The notes beneath the pieces are model-generated. The model saw only the letters and a list, made by a program, of their open reading frames with translations, searched no databases and was not told the origin of the DNA. Shown here one piece after another: positions 12,767-29,913 of a DNA stretch of 64,000 nt (positions are counted from its first letter, which is position 1; each line of letters opens with the position of its first letter). Where the stretch lies: assembly GCA_949825025.1 (NCBI GenBank), contig OX463780.1:35940979-36004978 (forward strand). The letters are read 5' to 3'. This DNA comes from Siphlonurus alternatus. Taxonomy: Eukaryota > Arthropoda > Insecta > Ephemeroptera > Siphlonuridae. The position numbers and the translations under genes were made by a program.

Positions 12767-13158
12767 TTAAATAAAATCTTTAAGGGTTTTGTACTTTACA
12801 TATATTATATATATATATATATATATGTGTATGTATATATATATATTACTTTTTGCCTCGATCCTTTTTATTATTTCCAAACCAATTTTTCAGCTTAACT
12901 TATATATGATTTTTTTATACTAAATTTATATTAATATATATAAAATTGTTAATATTAATAATATTATATAATATATTTGTTAATTAACATGAAATATAAA
13001 TTTGATGAGATTTTGGAAAACAGGCGTTTCCTTTTTTGCTCATGCGCGCATTTGGTGTTTTGAGAAATTCAATTAATTAAGCTGCCTGTATATCATGCAC
13101 GAGTTGAAAATTACCTGTGTGTGTCAAAATCAGAATGAAAAATTGGAAATAGATTTAA

Positions 13159-13595
13159 GGTAGAGATAACGTCGATCAGCTGTTCAACGTAGTTCCCTTT
13201 AACATGTAAACCTTATTTTAGCAAAATCACAAAAATTCTGATTTTTTTTTTTTTTTTTTTTTTTGAGAGGCAGATATTAGTGCCTAAAAGCCATAGAAAA
13301 AGTTTCAAAATAATTTAAAGAGGCGATTTTTTTAAATTAAGTTTTTAGTTTGTCTCACCATGGGATTAAAAGCCCTATGCTGGAAAAAAAATAATAATTA
13401 AAAACATTCGGCACATTATATAAATTCTTTTGAAATTTTTTCTAAGTACACGGCAGCTTTAAATTTAGGTACTATATAATATCTGCCTGTCAAAAAGATT
13501 TCAGAATTTTTATGAATTTGCTAAGATTTACATGTTAATCAAATGAAATTACGTCGAATTAACAGCTGATCGGCGTTATCTCTAATATCTCTACC
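13159..13595. mobile_element. TTAA-flanked foldback MITE, GGTAGAGATAAC family
   Basis: Starts GGTAGAGATAACGTCGATCA after TTAA (13155-13158) and ends CTCTACC before TTAA (13596-13599). The interior matches the copy at 5993-6417 (AGGCAGATATTAGTGCCTAA, AGCCATAGAAAAAGTTTC). The right arm carries an extra ATATCTCTA beside the terminus. Confidence 0.85.
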
Positions 13596-13774
13596 TTAAC
13601 CACTATTTAATTTAACAAATCGTCCTGACATGCTTCATATGTCCTTTATATTCTTTCTAACAAATAATAATATATTAAATTATGTTTTTTCAAACAGATA
13701 TTATTTATTCAATTTGAGAAGTTTCCCTATGGCAGATGTCTGTTTTAGTATTTTTTATAGAAATTGTAATTTAA

Positions 13775-14145
13775 GGGTAAGATATAACACAAAACATTGA
13801 TTGTTGTTAGTATAGTCCCATTTGATTAACACGTAAACCTTTTAGCAACCTCATAATAATTCTGATTTTTGTTTTTTTTTAGAGACAGTCCTTTATAGCA
13901 CCCAAATAATGTGGAAAAAATTTCAAATCAATCAGATGATCCAATTTTTTTAAATTTTCAGTATAGGGCTTTCCCATGGAGACCTAAACTAAAAAGTTAA
14001 TTTAAAAAAATTGGATCGTCCGATTGTTTTGAAATTTTTTTGGTGCCGAGGACTGTCTAAAAAAATACAGATATTATGAGGTTGCTAAGGTTTGCATGTT
14101 AATCAAATGGGACTACAACAATCAATGTTTTGTTTTATCTTACCC
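13775..14145. mobile_element. Diverged relative of the TTAA MITE family
   Basis: Begins GGGTAAGATATAACAC after TTAA (13771-13774) and ends TTTTATCTTACCC. The arms pair through TAGTCCCATTTGATTAAC and GTTAATCAAATGGGACTA. It has the same layout as the GGTAGAGATAAC family but different termini. A clear TTAA directly after the right end is missing, so that flank has decayed. Confidence 0.7.
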
Positions 14146-15166
14146 TAGGCTTAAATAATGTTAAATTGGTTTTTATTTTTAATTTCAAATAAAATTTCGA
14201 ACTGTGGGCATATAGAAAATTTACACGATCTAATAAATTAATTTGTTTACGTAAAACATTATAATTATGTAAACCACTAACATTGTAAGTATTAGTATTT
14301 TGAATAGCAATGCTGAATAAAGATGATTTAATTTCTTGAAAGAAAACATTTTTAAAATTATTATGAATACTTTATTTTATTAATTAAGAAGTGAAAATAT
14401 TTAAAATAATTAAAATCTAAGTTGCTTATTATTATAAATTAAAAAAAAAAAAAAAAATTATAATTTTAACTATGCCAGGAGAATTATAAAAGTACCAAAA
14501 ATTAATTTTTAGCCAAAAACTTATTACACAAAACTGAAATAAACATGAATATATAATAACTTTTGTATGTGATCGAGAGAAAACTTTTGATCTTAAAAAT
14601 AATAATAATAATAATCAAATAAAATAAATAAAGTTACGACAGGATAATTGAAAATAAGTAGCTTAATAAAAAATTTGATATGCTTTTAAGTCTATATAGT
14701 AGCTTGTACACAAAACTTCAAAATGCATGCACAGTATTCAGTATTACTTTGTATGTTCTTTAATTTAACTATAAGAAAACTACACTGGATACATAAAAAA
14801 ATGTTATTTATTTATTTTTTTCATTGAAAAGAACTTAGGTAGCAGGTAGAATTATTTATATAAGAAAAAAAGGAGGGGGAGACACAAAACCAATATGTAT
14901 GTCCATGCTACAAGATAAAGCAACTTCTTCAGCATTCTATTCCAGCCATGGGGCTGATCAATTTTGATGCCAAACAATTTGCAAAATGATCGAAGTACAT
15001 GCACACATTAATTGTTTGAGTGTTCACTACATACAGCATATAAAATGCAACTCTCTCCATAAGAAAAACCATTGAAAAGGTTGCACTTTACATTTACTCT
15101 ACTGTACATACATTGAATTCAATTGTTAAGAAACTTAAATAGAGTTTAGATGAAAAGATGGAGATT
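14146..15166. other. PCNA 3' flank
   Basis: AT-rich DNA 3' of the PCNA stop codon on the minus strand. Poly(A)-signal-like AATAAA words read on the minus strand lie near 14800-14820. No further gene is visible. Confidence 0.5.
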
Positions 15167-20372
<5,206 letters not shown>

Positions 20373-20474
20373 TTAAATACAAAAATAAAATGAGTAGTAC
20401 ACTCACAACTGCTAAATTCACGAAAATAAATTAGAGATCGTCGAAAGGCGACTTGTCGCAGCAAATGCAGAACA

Positions 20475-20503
20475 CGCGGGAAATCAACGAGAATGCGCGG
20501 GAA
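20475..20503 (-). promoter_or_regulatory. Two E2F-type sites upstream of PCNA
   Basis: The plus strand shows CGCGGGAAA (20475-20483) and GCGCGGGAA (20495-20503). On the gene's strand these read TTTCCCGCG and TTCCCGCGC, matching the E2F consensus TTTSSCGC. They lie 127-155 bases upstream of the PCNA ATG. PCNA is a classic E2F/DP target in animals, so S-phase control is a reasonable inference. A nearby GGCCATATTT (20536-20545) resembles a YY1-type site. Confidence 0.65.
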
Positions 20504-20599
20504 GTCAGCAGAATTTCCTGCATCGTTGCCATATCGGCCATATTTCCATTCATAAAAATTTCGATTTTTTGTAGTTATGAATATTTTCAAACTTTAAAA

Positions 20600-21208
20600 T
20601 ATTAAAATTAATATTATATCAAAATTAACCTTTAAAAAATATGATATTTTGTTACATAAAGGGAAAAATGAAAATTATGTAATTTTTTGACTTGACAATA
20701 GTGTAATAAGTGGGAAATTTAAATAAATTCTTTCTAATTATAATATTATTATCATATAATTATATTAATATTATTATAAAATTTATAATACAATATAAGC
20801 ATTTGTTTTATTAACCTCTATATAGGCCCTCTAGCTCGATCCTCTGCCTCGATCTGCTACATTTTCAGATTATTTATTATAAATTTATTCCATGGGTAAT
20901 ATTTTTTAATATATAATATATATAATATAACCAAGTGTTAATTGGATTAACCCATGAATTTTTGATTTTTGAAAAAAGTCTTAAAATGTAATATATAGTG
21001 GAAGGTCCCATTAGGCCGTGGAAAAAGTTTGAGCGCATTGAAAAATTTTTCGGTGGAGATATTCCAGCCGGCGTACGAGCCGGAGTGTCATATTATAAGC
21101 TCCGGGTTCCGCGGCAATGCTCCGTAAGCGTTTGCTTGCTCCATTATCTCGGCCATATATTTTCCTTCGAGTCCTACAATTAATTCACATACAGCGTCAA
21201 TCCTAGAA

Positions 21209-21273
<65 letters not shown>

Positions 21274-21410
21274 GCATCAAGACAAAACTTAATAGTTATA
21301 ATATATATATTATATCTATTAATAATGATATATACTTAATTATAATTATATTGTATACATGGCATTAATATACTGTAATTATAATAATTCAATCAATATA
21401 TACATAGCAA
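20600..21410. other. AT-rich stretch with (AT)n block
   Basis: No gene seen. About 29 AT dinucleotides lie at 21213-21270. The GC-richer piece 21000-21130, including CCGGCGTACGAGCCGG, is unexplained. Confidence 0.45.
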
Positions 21411-21737
21411 TAGAGTACAGACCTCAAAATTTTTTATTGCAGAAATCAGGGATAGAGGGTGCAAAGTTATGCTACTCAGATTTTTTTTTCAAATTTTTTA
21501 GGGACCGGGAAGTATTGCTAAAAAGTTTTGGCGAGGTCGGGTTCGAATCCACGTCCCTTTTGGGTCCTATCTTTTATTAAGAGAGGCGGCAAGAGGCGGC
21601 ACTTTTTCTGTACTTTCAATAATTTTTTAAAAATACTTCCCGCGGGCTCTAAAAAATCTGAAAAAAAATCAGAGTAGCATAACTTTGCACCCTCTATCCA
21701 TTTCTGCAATAAAAAATTTTGAGTCCGGTACTCCATT
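21411..21737. mobile_element. Foldback MITE
   Basis: Outer arms carry CAAAATTTTTTATTGCAGAA and ATAGAGGGTGCAAAGTTATG with their inverse copies on the right (CATAACTTTGCACCCTCTAT). The core includes GGGTTCGAATCCACG, which resembles a tRNA B box, but no tRNA fold surrounds it. Confidence 0.7.
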
Positions 21738-22214
21738 ACGTACAATAAAAATATAAGAATATAACTAAAAAATTATATTATTTGTAAATGAACTTTTTTA
21801 CATTGTATTAAACATTATTATAGTTTGCACACAAGCAATGCACACATTCCATAAAATTATCATATAAATTAATAATGTTCCACAAAATCAAATATAATTA
21901 TCATGGGCATGTCACAAATTACTAATAATAATTAAATAATGAAAGTAAAAAGTTTTTTTTTTTTTTTAATATACAAATTTATTAATAGGATCAAGCTAAA
22001 TTTATTATAGCTATAATTAATTATCAAAGTTTTATGCACAACAAATGTGTTAAAAACTTAAAAAGATTGCAAAATAAGATACATAATGAAAGGTTATTAT
22101 CCTGTTAATAATTAAAGGTTATATATATAGAGCCAAGAAATTGTTAAAGTAAAGACAAAATTTCCAATTCCAACTCTGCGATATACTAAAATTTAATATA
22201 CTTTACACCATTTT

Positions 22215-22343
22215 GTTGCCTCAGAATGCAAATCACATAACTACAAAAAAATTTATTCAACTCTAAACCTTAATTATCTCACTAGATCATAAGGGTCAAA
22301 GTTCCATTTTTTTTTGTAGTTACGTGATTTGCATTCTGAGATG
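22215..22343. mobile_element. Small foldback MITE (CTCAGAATGCAAATCAC family)
   Basis: CTCAGAATGCAAATCACATA and its inverse TACGTGATTTGCATTCTGAG bound a short core. The same family lies at 27593-27725 with nearly the same core (GGGACTTTGACCCTTATG, here inverted). A half-arm is visible at 56880-56910. Confidence 0.75.
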
Positions 22344-22545
22344 ATGATTTTTGTACCCTTTCGGGTGTGCATGGCCAGGTATTTAAACCTTTCCAGTAAA
22401 AGTGATCTCTTGCGACCATGCTGGGGCTTACCAAGCTCCCAGAACACTTTCCTGCACCCTTCTGGGCTCCTACTACTAGATCTGTGCAGCAGTCTGCAAT
22501 GACAGTGCAAGACAGCAGTGCAGCAGAGTGCAGGCACAGATACAG

Positions 22546-22655
22546 GCTGCACCCCCCTCCCCCCGAAATTTTGGATTTAACATGGGCAATATAGGCATTT
22601 TCCCCACTCAATTATTTTAAACATTGGCCTTGTGGAGACAGCTCCCCCCCCCCCC
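22546..22655. mobile_element. Fragment of hAT-like element (57440 family)
   Basis: CGAAATTTTGGATTTAACAT, GGGCAATATAGGCATTTTCC and CCTTGTGGAGACAGC match, in reverse orientation, the interior of the complete element at 57440-57603. The terminal repeats are not recognisable here. Confidence 0.6.
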
Positions 22656-23014
22656 CCCCCGATTTTTTTGATTTTTTTTTATATGGAATCTGCGCCCGAC
22701 AGAGTATAGACAGCCGTAAGCTGCCTTCCTCTTACCAACTCCATTATTTAGTAATCAGTCACACCCATCCCAAGTCACGAAAAGTCTGCCTTGTTCGGGA
22801 CAAGAGCCAGTAGCACTAACTACTATACCACAGAGCTGTTTTTTTTCTGAAATATATAATACAATCAATTTAAGGAAAATAAACCATTTAGGTTGTGATA
22901 TACATTTAAAAGAAAAGGATAGGAATAACCAGCAAAACCTTACCGATCAAGAAGTCACAGCATGAGAAAATCTTGTGGTCACAGTTTCACAAATTATATA
23001 GTTACACACATACA

Positions 23015-23018
<4 letters not shown>

Positions 23019-23103
<85 letters not shown>
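23019..23103. repeat. (AT)n microsatellite
   Basis: About 42 AT dinucleotides between PCNA and the 3' end of NAA20. Confidence 0.95.
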
Positions 23104-23105
<2 letters not shown>

Positions 23106-23975
23106 CATAACATGTATTTTTTTCTATTACAACCATTTACAATTTTCAATGGTGATTGTTTCAGACAAAATAAACACATCGAGACTTAAAGGAGAAGAAG
23201 AGCTTCAGGTTTCATTTTTTTATTGATTTAAATAATGTCAATCCTGCACCAAAAGAAATGTCACCCCCTTCGCCTTCTAAGAGCTAGTTACGAAAATTCC
23301 CAACGGTTGATGTTCCAAAAAATGCATCACAGAAGTGGTGCTTATGTAGTCTCCGCACTCGCAGCTGCACATACGTGACAACATAAACCTCACTTCTCAG
23401 GCGCTTTTTTTTAATCGTCGACCGATGGTACTTTTTGGAACTTTTAGAATTAAGGTGGTGACATTTGGGAGGGGGGGGGTAAATAATATTTCTTTCTTTT
23501 CTTTTTATAAAAACTGAAGCTGTTAAAATCCCTTTTAAGGTGCATACCTGAATGATCTGTGGCAGGTGAACCATTCGTTCCCACCACACTCACAATTGTC
23601 AGTCAGGTGTCCTGTACATTTTTTAAATCTCAATCATCATCAATCTGCTATCAGTCTGACTTCAAAACCTCAGAAAATTGTAACTGGCTAACAGAGAAAA
23701 ACGGATTGCACATTAGGAATCAGAAATTTTGACCTTAAAGATTTTAAATCTACCTCTTTCACATGCACACAGATTCAATACCCCCTCTGCAAAAGAAAAT
23801 TGGTTTTAACATGAACAGCAGAGAAATTAACTTCCTCAAAGCATCTCCTAATAAAAATATTACTGATCCTACTATGGAGCTGGGGCCCCGCACAAAATTA
23901 TCATACCTGGAATTACCTGGTATGATAAAACATACAAAATAATTGTATTAAAATTCTCAAATTTATGTCCTAATC
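23104..23975. other. Intergenic stretch 3' of NAA20
   Basis: No exon was recognised. A minus-strand open frame of about 100 codons (23284-23589) has no recognisable domain and low-complexity composition, and I do not call it. The part nearest 23975 is presumably the NAA20 3' UTR. Confidence 0.45.
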
Positions 23976-26900
23976 TCAGTCCACATCTTCAGGTCGCACA
24001 GGATGCATCAGTGGAACCACAGAAGCTTTCTTCACATCTCGAGATAGCGCCTTTCTCATATCTGCAATAAAAAAAAAAAAATAAAATAAATGGGAATTAT
24101 TAAGTTAATTAATGTGCTTTTCAAGGCTCTCATGGCTACAAATTAATATAAATGAGTGATAATAATAAACTGTGGAAAAATTGAGGAGGGAAATCTGATT
24201 TATTTTATATTATATTTTTTATGTATAACTATAATTATATAATTACCAGTACTTGACTGATAATATTTTTCCTCAAAAGCTAAGTAAAAGTTTCATAACA
24301 TTGGTCCATTGGCTTTTGAGATAGGTCTAGTACTTTTTCATAAACCATTAAATAGAGATCGAGACTATTTCTTCATACTAACTCTCACCATAAGCGTCCT
24401 CGTCAGGGTCCCCAGAGTAGTACTCAAGTACAGTACGGTACACTATGTAGCCAAGGGCAGTATACATTTTGATGGCGACCTGGTTAGACACTCTCACGAA
24501 CAAATCCACGAAGTAAGCCCTCTTCCTGTTAAAACAGTAACATGATTTAATAACTTGAAAGCAACATTATAGGAAATAAAATCAAAGCAATATTGATTTC
24601 TTAAGAAGTAGCAAAAAATAATTAATACAAGAATATTTTAATGCTACAGTGTTAAAGGGTAACAAAATATTACTGCTTTATGCTCACTTTTCAGAAACCT
24701 CCTCTAAGTATGCCATGAGAGTGTTTGCAACCCCAAGGCGGCGGAAGTCTGGGGAGACGGTGAGGGCTGTGACGTGGCCATGCCAGTTTTCCCCATGACC
24801 CTCGGCCTTACCCATGACTGAAAGCAAAATTACACTTAAACGTGTGATTTCATTTTAGTGTAATAAATATAGGTGTTGTATTATTTTTCAAATTTAATTA
24901 CATATTGCTTAATTTCTCGCAATATAAAAAATAGATAAATAAAAATTTATTATTATTATTTACTGTAATTATTGTTTTAATTCATTATGAATACAAATTA
25001 ATAAAATAAAGTGAAATTTTGATTCAAAGGATGCATGCAGGTTTCACAGAGTTTAGTATATTATAGAGTTTAGTGTACATCATATTAATTCATTTAGTGA
25101 CCATTTTATAAATGTAGGATATAATATAGTATCAAGTACCTCAATAAAAATATTATAATTATGTTTCAACTTGTACTAGATCCTAAAAAAAAATCACAAT
25201 AAAAGTTCTAAACACTTCATGTAGGCATGCGTACTGAATTCAATGTCTCTGTAATACTGTAACCACAAGTGCATCTTAATTAGGTGCATACTCACTGTAT
25301 CCCATGATCTCTCCACTTGGGGATTCCGCCACTTGGAAATACTCTGGCCAGTGAGCAAGATACTGCAGGTAGAAAGACAGGCCATACTATTAAAATGTTA
25401 AGGTAAAAATTCAGTATAGAAACCCTGAGCAACATGATTTTAACATTTTAAAGGGGTACCAAAGTGAATACTTTTTTTACATATTCGGGCAGCTAAGAAT
25501 TATTCTGATATCCCTGTGTCTCAATATTTAAGTAAAATGCCTAGTTATTTTACAATTAATTATTTAGTTTGAAAAGTGAGTTTGATAACCGTTGGTTGAT
25601 TCAAGTTGGTGCGCGCCCGCAGCAGCCGCTGATACGACGAGAATCTCCCGCGAATCGGGGGAACCTCCTCCCGCCCCCTTCTTGTCGTATCACCGGCCGC
25701 TGCGGCCGCGGGGATGCTTGAATCAACCAACGGTTTTCAAACTCACTTTTCAAACTAAATAATTAATTATAAAATAACCAGGCATCGTACGTAAATATTG
25801 AGGCACAGGGATATTAGAATAATTCGTAGCTGCCCGAACATGTAAAAAAAGTATTCACTTTGGTACCCCTTTAAGGGCATTGAGTGTAGCACCGGTAGTT
25901 GGCAACACTGACGTATCTTCACCATGTTAATTTTTGATCATTGCTCCTCGGAGTAATTTTTATGCTAGAGCCAAGCTGATTGCTGTAGTATCAAGATAAT
26001 TAGTAGCCCAAGTGCACAATTTGGCTAAATAAAGCCTGATTTAAATAAAAGTATTTTTTAGTAATTTTTTAAATTTACATGCATTTTTCTAAAATATAAA
26101 AAAAAATACTTTTCTTTAAATCAGGCTTTATTTAGCCAAATTGTGCACTTGGGCTACTAATTATCTTGATATTACAGCAATCAGCTTAGCTCTAGCATAA
26201 AAATTACTCCGAGGAGCAATGATAAAAAATTAACATGGTGAAGATACGTCAGTGTTGCCAACTACCGGTGCTACACCCAATGCCCTTAAGCAGGCACAGT
26301 AAATAAATGCAGAAGATAACAGAGTTTCCGGTTGAGCCTCAGTTTTACATTGAAAGCATCCCATTAGAGGTCTGCACGGGTCTGACTTTCGAGGCCTGGC
26401 CTGAACCTACTCGTTTGGGTGGTTGCTAATTAAGCCCATGCCCATGAAATCTGCTTCACAGTAAGGCCCGGCCCAACCCGCAGCCCGTCCATCATTTTTC
26501 AACCTCAGCTCGCTTTAGTGCTTTATTATAAAGCTGGCAATTAACAGTCGTTTTATAATTTTTTTGCTTACTTTGTTTCCCTTCTTCCTCTTTACTTTGC
26601 AAAAATAAAAAAAAAAAAACACACACACAAAAAAAAAAAAAAAACATTACTTTTGAAAATTCAAGAAATAGCTAGACTGAGCCCGGCCCTTTGGCAGACT
26701 GTCGATACCTTGTCATTACACATCCTGTTTATAATTTTTTTAAATCTTGAATGACAAATATTTTTTTTAAAACTGTGAAATGTCTTAACAGTCGAGTTGA
26801 CTAAAATTCAGCTATATTTGCCGAGTGTAGCACTGGCGGCTTAACATGGCGTAGCACTGACCGCAAAAGCGGCCTTTTTGGAAATTGGGCTATCCTAGCT

Positions 26901-28392
26901 TTCACGTGGTTAATGTATACAGCCCAGTAGTTTTTATTTGCAGTTTCCATGATGTATAATTTTTTCCATGAAAAGGATACAGTTTCTGTCAGTGGGTCCA
27001 GGTTCCTGTAGGGTAAACAAAAATTATTGCAATGATTTTTTTAAGGGGGAGGGGGGGTATGTGTGTTATTACACTATTAAGCAATATTCACTTTAAGATA
27101 TCACTGCTATCCTGTGAGTAGCGTTGCATTTTCTAGCGCTCTCGATGGTATACTTGTGAAAAAATGCACAACAAACATGGAGAGAAAATTTTGTGAACCG
27201 GGAGTTCCGTAAGAAAGAAGCTAAAAATTTAAGGCTTGATGTACACACAACATCCGAAGTAGCTCTATTTATTTCACTGGTTCTTGTAGTTTAGCAGTTC
27301 TAGGGTGAAAACAACTGTACTGAAGCGTCTGAAGCAAACAAGAAAATACATACTGTACCACGTTTTGACAGTGGAAAGTTTTAACTTTATAGCTTTTTTC
27401 GTACCTAATTAACTCTTGGTTCACAAATTTTCCCCCCATGTTCATTATGTATTTTTTCGCAAATATATACCATCAAGATCGAGCGCCAAAAGTTGCAGCA
27501 CGTTACTACGTAGTTAATTATAATACTTGTAAATATGGATGGCAGTGATCTTTATTTAAATAATTTAAAGGGATCAATACATTTTGATATACCGTCGCCT
27601 CAGAATGCAAATCACGTAACTAGAAAAAAAATTGATGGGACTTTGACCCTTATGTTCTAGTAAAATAAGGTTTAAAATTGCATCAAATTTTTTTGTAGTT
27701 GCGTGATTTGCATTCTGAGGCGACGATACATATATGCCGTGGAGTCAGCTAGGTACCTCATCCCCAATATGTATTTTGAGATCTTCTGGGATTCAGAAAG
27801 ATAAAAGGAAGGGGCAAATATCTCCCAATTCACCCATTATACATAGTAATATATTACAATAAAATTTTATAGATTATGGAATTATACTGTATCATACAGT
27901 ATGTGCAAACCATGCATGCAGTAATCAATACATGACTGCATGTATTGATTAGCTTAATTCATCAAGACTGCAATGATGTAATAACCATAAATACAGCTAG
28001 TATATGTATGTGTGTGCATATAACTGTATGCATATTATTGTGTATGGTATGCATACATCAATGATCTGATTGTAAAATTTATGCCTTCTGTTCTGCACTC
28101 CATGCATATACATATATAGGCATACAGGATCATACATATTATGCATACTGTATGATATTGTAGGTGGGGTAGGCCACCGTAGCTAGCCTATTATTATAGC
28201 CTCTAGGATATGCATACACGTGATAGAATTAAGATAAGAAGATATTATGCAAAATGCATTATTAATTAATTAATTTTCCATCTGGTATGCATATTATATT
28301 ATGTAGTAACGTAGTATGCATACTGTACAATATACTTACACATTATTGAACCTAAACATGTCATCGCAAGTAAAGGGTCGCAAAGTAGTCAT
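23976..28392 (-). CDS. NAA20: N-alpha-acetyltransferase 20, NatB catalytic subunit
   Basis: Transfers an acetyl group from acetyl-CoA to N-terminal Met followed by Asp, Glu, Asn or Gln, together with the auxiliary subunit NAA25, at the ribosome. Six exons: 28340-28392 (ATG at 28392), 26981-27005, 25296-25386, 24688-24817, 24389-24525 and 23976-24061. Together they are 522 bases, 173 residues plus stop (human 178). Landmarks: MTTLRPFTCDDMFRFNN, NLDPLTETYGLSFYLQYLAH, WPEYFQVAE, WHGHVTALTVSP, the acetyl-CoA loop FRRLGVAN (R-x-x-G-x-A), FVDLFVRVSNQVAIKMY, LGYIVYRTVLEYYSG, and HPVRPEDVD at the end. Exon 2 is a 25-base microexon whose phase fits exactly. Introns carry MITEs, two of them adjacent at 25452-26285. 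Fully intact. Confidence 0.97.
25452..25870. mobile_element. TTAA-flanked foldback MITE (AGGGGTACC)
   Basis: Ends AGGGGTACCAAAGTGAATAC and GTATTCACTTTGGTACCCCT. TTAA lies at 25448-25451 and 25871-25874. The arms pair over about 150 bases each (for example AACCGTTGGTTGATTCAA), around a GC-rich core. Located in the NAA20 intron between the 25-base exon and exon 3. Confidence 0.85.
25875..26285. mobile_element. TTAA-flanked foldback MITE (GGGCATTG)
   Basis: Ends GGGCATTGAGTGTAGCACCG and CGGTGCTACACCCAATGCCC, arms of about 185 bases, core around TTTAAATTTACATGC. TTAA lies at 25871-25874 and 26286-26289. The left TTAA is the same four bases as the right TTAA of the preceding element. Confidence 0.88.
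26360..26700. mobile_element. Possible hAT-like relic in NAA20 intron
   Basis: AGAGGTCTGCACGGGTCTG at the left and GAGCCCGGCCC near the right resemble ends of widespread hAT-type non-autonomous elements with GGTCTGCACGGG termini. No clear target duplication could be read. Confidence 0.35.
27593..27725. mobile_element. Small foldback MITE (CTCAGAATGCAAATCAC family)
   Basis: Perfect ends CGTCGCCTCAGAATGCAAAT and the inverse, with ATAC on both sides as a possible 4-base target duplication. Sister of the copy at 22215-22343. Located in NAA20 intron 1. Confidence 0.78.
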
Positions 28393-28900
28393 ATTTATTT
28401 GTAGTATTTTTTGTAAAGAGATAGATAAAATTATATCAGATAGTAATATCACAGACTCTATTGTCTGTGGTAATATGTCGCCGTTAATCACAACGGCGTA
28501 TCAGTTCTGATTGGTTCTGAGTTCTAAAGTGTTATCTCTGCTCTGGATCTGATTCTGATCTGGTAATGTCCACTGTCCACAGTGTCCACTGAGTCGTCTG
28601 AGTCCACTCTAATCTGAAATCTGGATAATGGATAATTGAAGAAGAAATTGAAGTGAAGATTGAAGTTTTATAGCACAGAGAAGATGTTCTATAGTTACAT
28701 AATATATAGTTCTTGCATTGGCCACGCAGCGCTAGTGTAGTATTAAGACAAACCAACAGGGTGGCGTCCTGGCGTCTCAAATGTCCATTCTCGCCTACTA
28801 CCCTACCCTACCCTTCCCTACAATGGCGGCGAAATTTAGGGCGCATCATATGCGCCCTACTTATATAGCGGCCATATTGAAGGGGAGGGGAAAGTTCATT
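28393..28900 (-). promoter_or_regulatory. NAA20 upstream region
   Basis: The 500 bases upstream of the NAA20 ATG contain a run of CCCTAC repeats (28797-28822), the block ATGGCGGCGAAATTT, the palindrome GGGCGCATCATATGCGCCC (28838-28857) and GCGGCCATATTG, a YY1-like word. The core promoter itself was not identified; only motif words are seen. Confidence 0.35.
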
Positions 28901-28964
28901 TAGGGCCCCTACAGGGGACGAGAAAGTGATTTGGGATGCCACCAAGGTTTCTTTATTATTATTA

Positions 28965-29457
28965 GGGTGTAGTCCGTATTAGGTTCCGAACGTTCAGAAC
29001 ATATGAGTGATTACGGACCGACTCTGAACAGAAACATTGACTTCAGAACATCAGATAACGGACCACTTTAAGAACATCTTTTCCGCGGTAATACGCATCA
29101 GTTTAAAAAAAAATACGAAAAAGAGAGAACTGTTCACTGGCTTCAGAAATTTTAACATAAAACTCACGTAACAGTTATTGATCACCAATTAAGCAAAGAT
29201 TTACCTCAAATCAAACAGTTATCACGTAGGTTGCACAGGTTTGTTACGTACTTTTCAAATTTCCCCCAAAAAATTGTGATCAGCTGACTCTAGTTCCGAT
29301 GGTTCGGAGGAAAAGTTCGCAACACTCGGAACCTCTTTTTTGAAGTCAGCTGACTCACTTCGGGTAACCTCGGAAATGGTTCTGAACATTCAGAACATAA
29401 TTACGGGACGCCAAATCGAAGGTTCCGAACGTTCAGAACATAATACGGACTACACCC
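28965..29457. mobile_element. Harbinger-like MITE flanked by TTA
   Basis: Terminal repeats GGGTGTAGTCCGTATTA and TAATACGGACTACACCC. TTA lies at 28962-28964 and 29458-29460, the target size and sequence of PIF/Harbinger elements. The motif GTTCNGAACGTTCNGAAC is repeated near both ends (28983-29000 and 29421-29440), with further half-copies inside. Confidence 0.85.
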
Positions 29458-29913
29458 TTAGTCTTTTATTAAACACAGAAAGTGTACATATTAACAGCAC
29501 TAGAAACATACATTATAGAAAAACATTACAATAGAACACATAAAACATACATACAAAACATATATAATAGTTACAGAATAATAGAACAATAGAAAATGAT
29601 AATAAAACAATATAAAATAAAATAACAGATGATACTAACAGCCTCTGTTACATCATAATAATAATATATCATATATATAATCACATATATATAAGACAAA
29701 ATATGACATAGAAAATAGATAGAATAAAAAAAACTTATTGCTTATATTGCTATTCAAAATCTATAGACTATATGAAATCTCCCCTGGCATAATCGCTAAT
29801 AGACTTAATTCTAGATTTACAGATATTTAAATGATATTGGCTACAATATTCATTACATAATTTACATACACAAGATTGTTCAGCTTTATGATAACCAGAA
29901 GATTTACAAATTA

